From NCBI GenBank assembly GCA_002410505.1, contig DHSO01000054.1:1-7605 (forward strand): a DNA stretch of 7,605 nt, read 5' to 3'. Of the stretch, positions 1-5,034 are shown in pieces; position 1 is the first letter of the stretch; every line of letters starts with the position of its first letter. The stretch comes from Cloacimonetes bacterium UBA5284. Its GTDB lineage: Bacteria; Cloacimonadota; Cloacimonadia; Cloacimonadales; Cloacimonadaceae. The notes under the pieces were generated by a model. The model had not been told where the DNA came from, made no database searches, and saw only the letters and a program-made list of their open reading frames with translations. Position numbers and translations under genes: made by a program.

Positions 1-60
1 CGGGGGCCCCCCAAAAATTGTGGGGTTTTTTTTGGGGGGGGTGAAAGATCGGGGCCCCCG
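1..60. repeat. Homopolymer-rich nested inverted repeat at window edge
   Basis: The first 60 bases are runs of G, C, A and T. Bases 1-10 (CGGGGGCCCC) and 51-60 (GGGGCCCCCG) are exact reverse complements. Inside them, 7-17 (six C, five A) is the exact reverse complement of 29-39. A 9-base direct repeat, TTGTGGGGT, occurs at 18-26 and 79-87. No gene, origin or known element is recognisable. The location at the extreme left and the simple composition make a contig-end or read-error artefact the likeliest explanation, but the symmetry itself is plainly visible. Confidence 0.6.
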
Positions 61-113
61 CAAAGTTGCGCAGCTATTTTGTGGGGTGATAGAAACGAGA
101 TACACAAGCAATG

Positions 114-148
114 CGATTAACAATTTACAATTTACAATGTACGATTAG
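114..148. repeat. Degenerate 7-bp tandem repeat, five units
   Basis: Five consecutive heptamers begin at 114, 121, 128, 135 and 142. The second and third are identical (CAATTTA), the fourth is CAATGTA, and the outer two are CGATTAA and CGATTAG. The shared pattern is C-R-A-T-K-W-R. This looks like a decayed microsatellite or a slippage product. No regulatory role is evident, since the nearest gene runs toward it and ends more than 400 bases away. Confidence 0.6.
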
Positions 149-190
149 CACTCAATCCGGTTTATGACTATCGAGGCTATCTAAATTGTC

Positions 191-203
191 GTGCCTACGG
201 CAC
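191..203. repeat. Small palindrome GTGCC-TAC-GGCAC
   Basis: This is a perfect 5-bp inverted repeat with a 3-base loop. It is followed by ATCGG rather than a T-run, so it is not a convincing terminator. It resembles the core of short palindromic repeats found between bacterial genes, and only one copy is present in the window. Confidence 0.45.
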
Positions 204-240
204 TTATCGGCATTTTCAATTTCTATTGCGAGTAGCGCCA

Positions 241-270
241 AATTTGTGTTAATTAGTGCAAATTCGTGGA
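241..270. repeat. 10-bp tandem repeat, three units
   Basis: Three adjacent decamers fit AATTNGTGNN: AATTTGTGTT, AATTAGTGCA and AATTCGTGGA. Seven of ten positions are invariant. The 10-base period is close to one helical turn. No gene starts nearby, so an operator role has no obvious target. A decayed intergenic repeat is the simplest reading. Confidence 0.6.
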
Positions 271-366
271 CAAAAAAAATGATCGATAAGATGTGGTAGC
301 TACGGCAGTCTCAAGGATTGACATGGGATCTGCGAGGCTATCTGAACTGTAGGGTCCCCATTCACT

Positions 367-469
367 TCGCTGACGCTCGCGGTGCTATGGCCTGCGGCCC
401 TTGAATGTTTCGTCTTCGTCTTCGCTGTTGAATGGTTTGCGACCAGTTGAATGCTCGCTGACACTCGCG
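367..469 (+). repeat. Pair of 15-bp direct repeats with TTGAATG copies
   Basis: TCGCTGACGCTCGCG at 367-381 recurs at 455-469 with one change (G to A). Between them lie three copies of TTGAATG, at 401-407, 428-434 and 447-453. The arrangement suggests local duplication followed by decay. It encodes nothing recognisable. Confidence 0.5.
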
Positions 470-495
470 TTTGACAGGCATCAGCCCGGAGTCCC

Positions 496-526
496 AAAAA
501 AAGGCCCCTTCCGATTAGAAGGAGCC
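496..526 (-). terminator. Intrinsic terminator of the PDZ-barrel gene
   Basis: Read on the minus strand, the arm GGCTCCTTC (526-518), loop TAATCG (517-512) and arm GAAGGGGCC (511-503) form a 9-bp stem with a single U-G wobble. Seven T residues follow (502-496). The hairpin begins 33 bases past the TAA stop of the minus-strand gene at 560-562, which is a normal place for a Rho-independent terminator. Confidence 0.9.
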
Positions 527-559
527 AGGATGTTTAGGGAGTGCTTTTTGAAAATATTC

Positions 560-1768
560 TTAGAATCCGAACCAAGGACCGATGGTTACAGTCATGCCTT
601 GGAAGGGAGTGTCCGGGGAACCGCTTACTTCGAAGGATTCTCCGGCCAGGCCACGTACGCGCCAATCTTTGGTAAGGGAATAGCCGTAAGTATAACCGAC
701 TTCCGCGCGAAGTCCCAACCAGGATAGAACGCGATACATTACTTCGACTCTGGGTTGTGCGTTCAAATATCCTTTATGCAACAAAAAGTGAGTATTGTTT
801 GAGCCGGTGATGGTATCGGGAAGATCGGACCAATCGTAATTGGCATCGGTATTAATGAATTCCATTTCATGGTATGATCCGCCGACCATCAAGCCCAGTC
901 CCACGAGGAAATTCTTGGTGATGGGAAAGCGTTTATCCAGGGTTACGCCACCCAGCATGTTTTCGTATCTCATGTAGATCTGATAGTCGTTCATGCCCAC
1001 TCTGTTGTTCTGAGTCTTTTTGGTATCTTCAAACCATGTGATCTGGCCACCCAAAAAATAACCTTTGCCGATGCTGAACTTTCCGCCCAAGCCTTGTTGC
1101 AAAAGGCCATCATCACGGAATTTATTGAAGCCCAAAGAGTCATGAGCCACGATGGAGTTAATGTCTTCCATATCCAGGTCTACCCACATGGGGATCCAGG
1201 TGCCGCCACCATAACCGGCGCTCAGTTTTTTCTTGCCGGGAACTTTGGGATCACTAACCTCAACCAGGTCCTTATTGCGACTGCCCACGGTCATGTCCAG
1301 GCTCTCGGTTTTGCCATCGCGGAACAGGGTGATGGAGATTTGGTCTCCGGCGCGAAGGCTTTTGCGCATTTTTTCAAAAGTAGCATAATTTGTGACATCC
1401 TTACCGTTGATGTGGGTTATCACGTCATCTTCCCGCAGGCGGAAATGCCAGGCAGGAGAATCTTGCACCACGCCGGTGATAAGGACGCCGATGATGCCAT
1501 TGTAATTCAGTTCCTGAGCTTTTGGGAAAGTGAGGTCTTCCAGATACAAGCCAAAATACGCCGCATCAGGAGCTTCCTGGCCTGTATCCATGGTCATTTT
1601 CAGGTTCATTTTGCTTTCCAGGTTTTCCAGATTGTCCAAACCCTTCAGTTCCATAATGTAGCGACGACCCTCGCTATCGTTGCTATCCTGGTTTTCTCCG
1701 CTTTCCTGCCCCATCAGCGGAAGCGCAAATAGCATTAGTAATAATATTGGTAAGCAAATCTTCTTCAT
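560..1768 (-). CDS. Secreted PDZ-domain protein with C-terminal beta-barrel-like region
   Basis: This 402-residue protein starts with a Sec signal peptide (MKK followed by a Leu-rich core to about residue 20, cleavage near the MGQES segment). There is no lipobox Cys. A low-complexity Asn/Glu-rich stretch (21-60) follows. Residues about 71-165 form a PDZ domain: FGLYLEDL, then GVLITGVVQDSPAWHFRLREDD, VITHINGKDV and RAGDQISITLFRDGK match the family pattern of first strand, SPA, GD-like turn and R-DG strand. No serine-protease domain is present, so it is not an HtrA or Ctp enzyme. Residues about 180-402 alternate aromatic or hydrophobic with polar positions in strand-like blocks rich in Gly and Tyr and end in Phe, the usual outer-membrane barrel signature. 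I infer a protein anchored in the outer membrane with a periplasmic PDZ domain that binds a partner's tail or loop. AGGAG (1776-1780) lies 7 bases before the ATG. A perfect sigma-54 site lies upstream and an intrinsic terminator downstream, so it is probably a single-gene transcript. The partner is unknown. Confidence 0.9.
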   Translation of the reverse strand: MKKICLPILLLMLFALPLMGQESGENQDSNDSEGRRYIMELKGLDNLENLESKMNLKMTMDTGQEAPDAAYFGLYLEDLTFPKAQELNYNGIIGVLITGVVQDSPAWHFRLREDDVITHINGKDVTNYATFEKMRKSLRAGDQISITLFRDGKTESLDMTVGSRNKDLVEVSDPKVPGKKKLSAGYGGGTWIPMWVDLDMEDINSIVAHDSLGFNKFRDDGLLQQGLGGKFSIGKGYFLGGQITWFEDTKKTQNNRVGMNDYQIYMRYENMLGGVTLDKRFPITKNFLVGLGLMVGGSYHEMEFINTDANYDWSDLPDTITGSNNTHFLLHKGYLNAQPRVEVMYRVLSWLGLRAEVGYTYGYSLTKDWRVRGLAGESFEVSGSPDTPFQGMTVTIGPWFGF

Positions 1769-1775
1769 GTTCTTT

Positions 1776-1780
1776 CTCCT
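1776..1780 (-). promoter_or_regulatory. Ribosome-binding site of the PDZ-barrel gene
   Basis: AGGAG on the minus strand lies 7 bases upstream of the ATG at 1768-1766. This fixes the start and gives a full signal peptide. Confidence 0.85.
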
Positions 1781-1812
1781 TTATGGTAGATGATTCTATA
1801 GGCATAGTTATG

Positions 1813-1829
1813 TGCAAGAGTCGTGCCAA
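1813..1829 (-). promoter_or_regulatory. Sigma-54 (RpoN) -24/-12 promoter driving the PDZ-barrel gene
   Basis: The minus strand reads TTGGCACGACTCTTGCA. This matches all 14 specified positions of the established sigma-54 consensus YTGGCACGRNNNTTGCW. GG (1827-1826) and GC (1815-1814) have the required 12-base offset. Counting from -12 at 1814, transcription would start near 1802, giving a 34-base leader that contains the AGGAG site at the right place. With equal base frequencies, a match this exact is expected about 0.0005 times in both strands of a window this size. Sigma-54 promoters need an ATP-dependent activator, usually bound 80-200 bases upstream; overlapping dyads lie there (see 1899-1926). 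A weaker sigma-70 reading, TTGGCA-N17-TATGCC, overlaps it and is less convincing. Confidence 0.8.
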
Positions 1830-1898
1830 ATATTAGATTGAGATAAGTAACAGTAAAACAATAGCTTGACCCTGATGCTCAAAGTGGACGGGGTTAAA

Positions 1899-1926
1899 AT
1901 ATATCGTATTGATATATCGCTATATC
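1899..1926. promoter_or_regulatory. Overlapping AT-rich dyads, candidate activator site
   Basis: Two perfect inverted repeats share a middle arm. ATATATC (1899-1905) pairs with GATATAT (1911-1917) across a 5-base spacer, and GATATA (1911-1916) pairs with TATATC (1921-1926) across TCGC. The centre of the first dyad is 106 bases upstream of the transcription start predicted from the sigma-54 site, within the usual range for an enhancer-binding protein. It is also about 150 bases upstream of the divergent peptidase start. The sequence is AT-rich, so chance symmetry is possible and the binding protein is unknown. Confidence 0.4.
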
Positions 1927-1964
1927 CAATTGAATGACATAATCTTATTTCGCGCAGGTCCGAG

Positions 1965-1994
1965 CTGGCAGATGCTGCATTCTCAAGATATATT
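1965..1994 (+). promoter_or_regulatory. Candidate sigma-70-type promoter for the peptidase gene
   Basis: CTGGCA (1965-1970, four of six to TTGACA) is followed after 18 bases by TATATT (1989-1994, five of six to TATAAT). A start near 2001 would give a leader of about 55 bases before the ATG at 2057. The -35 match is weak, and FCB bacteria may use other promoter forms, so this is only a candidate. Confidence 0.3.
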
Positions 1995-2045
1995 TGGTAA
2001 GCGGGAACGAAAATTGCTCTGGTAAATAGTTGGCAGATACCAAAA

Positions 2046-2049
2046 AGGA
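2046..2049 (+). promoter_or_regulatory. Ribosome-binding site that decides the peptidase start
   Basis: AGGA lies 7 bases before the ATG at 2057. An in-frame ATG at 2030 has no such site and would add nine charged residues (MADTKKDEH) in front of the signal peptide, so 2057 is preferred. Confidence 0.8.
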
Positions 2050-2056
2050 TGAGCAC

Positions 2057-4912
2057 ATGAAACGTAGAATTATCATAGTTTTGTTGATCAGCATCGTGGC
2101 GACCCTGAGCGCTACGGGGAAGCAATTATCGATTATTAGTGCTGAAAAGGGCATCAATACCCTTCAATGGGTGAGAAGCCGGGAGCAAGCAAGCGCCAGC
2201 ATATATTACTACAATGAAGATTACATCATCGCGGCAATTGATGCCGATAAAGATGCGAGATATGAGTATCCGGGCAATCCCGTGGGTAGCGAGAAGCTCT
2301 ATCTGATTGATTCACCTGATGCTCAGCAAGCAAAAGAACTGTGCAGTTTGGGCCGTACCACCATTCTGCCCGGGGGAGATATCTTGCTTGTTTCAGAAGC
2401 CAAAGAGCCGGAATTGCGGGCGAAGTGCAGGGCCCCTTTTGTGAATCTGCTCTATCATCCCATCCAAGTGCAGAACCAAGGCTTCGGCTACAACGAAAAA
2501 CAAGAGTTTCGAACCGAGTTGGAGCAACTGACTCAGATGGTTTCTGCCGACAGTGTGGCGGCATTTATCCAGTCTCTGCAAGATATGCAAACTCGCTATG
2601 CCTACGCAAACAATCGTTTGGAAGTTGCCACCTGGATCAAGGATACCTTCCAACGCTTTGGCATCAGCAACGCGCATCTGGAAGAATTCAGCTGGGACGG
2701 CACGCAACAGTACAATGTGGTCGCCACCATAGAAGGCTCTTTGTATCCGGATGAGTATGTGGTAGTTGGCGGACATCACGATTCCATCACCTACACAGAT
2801 CCATTGTCCTTTGCTCCGGGAGCGGATGATAACGCATCCGGAACCGTGGCAGCCATCGAAACCGCGCGAGTATTGATGCAAGCTGCTTATCAGCCCAAAT
2901 GCAGTATTCGCTTTGTAACCTTTGCCGCAGAAGAATTTGGTCTGCACGGTTCGCACTACAACGCTCAAAGCAGCCTGGATCTGGGAGAGAATATCCGTCT
3001 GATGATAAATCACGATATGATCGCGAATAATCCCAACAACCTCGAAACCGTGCGCTTGATGCCCTACGACGGCAGCATGGAACAAAGCGAGTATGCAAGT
3101 TTGCTGGTGAGTGACTATAGCTTCTTGAGCGCAAATTTTGGAAGCATGAATAGCCATAGCAGTGACAGCTATTCATATTGGAGTCGCGGTATACCGGTGA
3201 TTTACTTTTTCGAAGAAGAGTTCAGTCCAGTGTATCATAGTGATGAGGATACCTTTGCCAATTTGAATCCCGCTTATTGTGCGGAAGTGATCAAAGGCTC
3301 TCTGGCCTGTTCGGTCAGTTTCGCAAATATGCCTGCGGTGGTGTCTCACTTGGATGTTCGGGATCATGGTGACGGCTCATCCTTGTTGATCACTTGGCAG
3401 GAACCGGCAGATCCGGACATAGACCATGTTCTGGTCTTCATCGGTACCGGGGATCCCACGCAAAATGAACCCATTGCCGTGTATGACAATAATTCTTATC
3501 TGGCCACCGGTTTGGCAGAAGGGCAGCTTTACAATATAGCAGTATCCACGGTGGATAGCTGGGGAAATCAGAGTTATCGAATATTCGGTACCGGCATTCC
3601 TTACAGCATACCATTGGTTCCTCAAGGGCTAAAGGCGCGCCCCATCAGAAATGCTGTCCAAATCAGTTGGAAGGCAAACGATGAGTGCGATCTGGCCTCG
3701 TATACTTTGTATCGGGCCACCGAGCCCGAGGCATCATACAGCATTCTTGCACAGCCGGCAGATAGCGATACTACATACACCGACAACGATGTTCTCGGAA
3801 ATCCGGAACAGCTTTATTTTTACAAACTGCAGGCTATCGATGATGATGGCAATCCAAGCCCGGTGAGCGAGGCAATGGTGGCGCGTCCGGTAAGCCTGGA
3901 TCATGGCGTCTTGATAGTGGACGAAAGCGGTGACGGCAGCGGAACACATCCTTTCCTGCCCACAGGTGAAATGGTGAATCAATTCTATGCCCAGGCCACT
4001 GCTGAGCTTCGAACCGGTAACCTGGATATTGAGGAGCTCAACAGGGATTTGGAGCTCTATGACATCTGCATATACTCATCCGTACTCTGGCACAATACCG
4101 ATCTGTATGATGCAGATTACCCTTATGCGATCCGGGATATGCTGAAAGAATATGTGGCGCTGGGCGGCAATCTGTTGTATACCGGATACAGTCCCACCAA
4201 GGCTTTTGAACTCAATGCCGGATATCCGGTATATTTTGGGGCGGACACGTTTATCAATAGTGTTTTAGGCATCTCCGGTGCGAATTTTAGCAACTTGGCT
4301 CGGTTCAATGGAGCTATCTCCCAAGTGGATGAATTGGATCACTTCACGATAGATCCGGATAAGACCCTTCCCGCATATGAGGGCCATATAAGCAGAGTGG
4401 AAACCCTGTATCCTGCTCCCGGGGCGCAAGTGTGGTATTCATATGGGTCAAATTACGACCCGGACACAGCTTACGGCGAATTTCAAGGTGAGGCAGTGGC
4501 AATCTACAATGAGCATGGTCTGGGCAAAAGCGCAATATTCAGTTTTCCTATCTACGCCACCAGTCCGGGGCCACAAATAGTTCAAATCTTACACACTATG
4601 TTTGGTGAATCTGTGAGTAATGATGACCCTCTGGCACCGGTTTCACCGGGATTGCAGATTAGCGGAAACTATCCCAATCCCTTCTTTCAAAACACCAGTT
4701 TGTTCGTGAAAGGCACCGGTGATGGTTTTTTAAGGATGAAGATCTACAATCTGCGAGGACAATTGGTAAGAACTCTGGATGCCAAAAAAGCTGGGGAATA
4801 CGATTGGGACGGCAAGGACGACACCGGCAGGACTGTAAGCAGCGGCATTTATTTTGCACGTATCCGTGATGGAGGCAAAACTGCCCAACGGAAGATGCTG
4901 AAGCTGAAATAA
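2057..4912 (+). CDS. Secreted M28 zinc metallopeptidase with FN3 domains and T9SS-type sorting domain
   Basis: This 951-residue exported peptidase is probably an aminopeptidase. The signal peptide is MKRR plus a hydrophobic core to about residue 19 (LSA-T). Residues 22-150 resemble no domain I know and may be a propeptide. The M28 catalytic domain spans about 165-425 with every metal and catalytic residue present: H240 in GGHHDS, D257 in PGADDNASG, E292 and E293 in AAEEFGLHGS, D320 in NHD and H394 in YHSDED. By family knowledge, E292 is the general base and the other five bind two zinc ions. Two fibronectin-III-like domains follow (about 426-512 and 520-610). A roughly 235-residue alpha/beta region (615-850) comes next. 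The C-terminus (about 866-951: NYPNPF, then MKIYNLRGQLVRTL, YDWDGKDDTGR, SGIYFARI) is a FlgD-like Ig fold of the Por/type IX sorting class. I infer release or surface display and peptide scavenging. Substrate preference cannot be read from the sequence. It is divergent from the PDZ-barrel gene. Confidence 0.93.
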   Translation: MKRRIIIVLLISIVATLSATGKQLSIISAEKGINTLQWVRSREQASASIYYYNEDYIIAAIDADKDARYEYPGNPVGSEKLYLIDSPDAQQAKELCSLGRTTILPGGDILLVSEAKEPELRAKCRAPFVNLLYHPIQVQNQGFGYNEKQEFRTELEQLTQMVSADSVAAFIQSLQDMQTRYAYANNRLEVATWIKDTFQRFGISNAHLEEFSWDGTQQYNVVATIEGSLYPDEYVVVGGHHDSITYTDPLSFAPGADDNASGTVAAIETARVLMQAAYQPKCSIRFVTFAAEEFGLHGSHYNAQSSLDLGENIRLMINHDMIANNPNNLETVRLMPYDGSMEQSEYASLLVSDYSFLSANFGSMNSHSSDSYSYWSRGIPVIYFFEEEFSPVYHSDEDTFANLNPAYCAEVIKGSLACSVSFANMPAVVSHLDVRDHGDGSSLLITWQEPADPDIDHVLVFIGTGDPTQNEPIAVYDNNSYLATGLAEGQLYNIAVSTVDSWGNQSYRIFGTGIPYSIPLVPQGLKARPIRNAVQISWKANDECDLASYTLYRATEPEASYSILAQPADSDTTYTDNDVLGNPEQLYFYKLQAIDDDGNPSPVSEAMVARPVSLDHGVLIVDESGDGSGTHPFLPTGEMVNQFYAQATAELRTGNLDIEELNRDLELYDICIYSSVLWHNTDLYDADYPYAIRDMLKEYVALGGNLLYTGYSPTKAFELNAGYPVYFGADTFINSVLGISGANFSNLARFNGAISQVDELDHFTIDPDKTLPAYEGHISRVETLYPAPGAQVWYSYGSNYDPDTAYGEFQGEAVAIYNEHGLGKSAIFSFPIYATSPGPQIVQILHTMFGESVSNDDPLAPVSPGLQISGNYPNPFFQNTSLFVKGTGDGFLRMKIYNLRGQLVRTLDAKKAGEYDWDGKDDTGRTVSSGIYFARIRDGGKTAQRKMLKLK

Positions 4913-5034
4913 GCCCTCACCGAACTCAAGTAGTCTCGGCGCAAATATTATGCTGTTACTATTTGACACTTGCCAAAGATTCAGAGCTGATTAGACTTTT
5001 TAGCAAACACTAAATTTATATCTGGAGAAGACAA
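4913..5034 (+). promoter_or_regulatory. Intergenic spacer with weak promoter candidate for the CoADR fusion
   Basis: No clear terminator follows the peptidase: only a 4-bp CCGA/TCGG pairing near 4919-4939 without a T-run, so read-through is possible. A perfect TTGACA (4963-4968) has no good -10 at the normal distance. A better pair is TTGCCA (4970-4975), 16 bases, then TAGACT (4992-4997). The ribosome-binding site GGAG (5024-5027) is 7 bases before the ATG at 5035. No riboswitch fold is recognised. Confidence 0.35.

Larger units (their letters stand above)
172..350 (+). repeat. Pair of 18-bp imperfect direct repeats
   Basis: Bases 172-189 (CGAGGCTATCTAAATTGT) recur at 333-350 with two transitions, matching 16 of 18. 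The octamer CTACGGCA lies between them at 195-202 and 300-307. The copies are on the same strand, about 160 bases apart, and enclose no gene. They may be remnants of a dispersed intergenic repeat. Confidence 0.55.
61..495. other. Non-coding, repeat-rich intergenic stretch
   Basis: I see no credible gene here. The open frames are short, lack ribosome-binding sites and have no recognisable protein pattern. The stretch contains short degenerate repeats, listed separately: a heptamer array (114-148), a GTGCC-TAC-GGCAC palindrome (191-203), a decamer array (241-270) and two direct-repeat pairs (172-189 with 333-350; 367-381 with 455-469). It also has three copies of TTGAATG (401-407, 428-434, 447-453), a palindrome GTAGCTAC (296-303), the octamer CTACGGCA twice (195-202, 300-307) and a CGTCTT pair starting at 411. 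From memory, similar degenerate low-information repeats occur between genes in FCB bacteria; I could not compare sequences here. Confidence 0.6.

Noticed and set aside
1..60. Insertion-sequence terminal inverted repeat
   Set aside because: The arms are homopolymer runs around 40 bases, with no transposase and no flanking target duplication.
114..350. CRISPR-like array
   Set aside because: The repeats are 7-18 bases, degenerate and irregularly spaced, with no uniform spacers and no cas genes.
300..497. Open frame of 65 codons on the minus strand
   Set aside because: It covers the repeat-rich non-coding stretch. Composition and lack of a ribosome-binding site argue against a gene.
401..727. 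Open frame of 108 codons on the plus strand
   Set aside because: It runs through the terminator hairpin and into the 3' end of the minus-strand gene, with no ribosome-binding site and no recognisable domain.
1094..1732. Long open frame (212 codons) on the plus strand opposite the PDZ-barrel gene
   Set aside because: It lies wholly antisense to a gene with a signal peptide, PDZ motifs, ribosome-binding site, promoter and terminator. Its own product has no recognisable pattern and no good ribosome-binding site.
2018..2035. Second sigma-54-like element before the peptidase (GG and GC with correct spacing around 2021-2034)
   Set aside because: Only the GG/GC core and a few flanking bases match. 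The implied start near 2046 would fall on the ribosome-binding site, leaving an 11-base leader.
2030..2056. Upstream in-frame ATG for the peptidase at 2030
   Set aside because: It has no ribosome-binding site and would place a charged MADTKKDEH segment before the signal peptide. The ATG at 2057 has AGGA 7 bases upstream.
2393..3157. Open frame of 254 codons on the minus strand inside the peptidase gene
   Set aside because: It is a shadow of the peptidase. The plus-strand frame carries all M28 metal ligands, while this one shows no family pattern.
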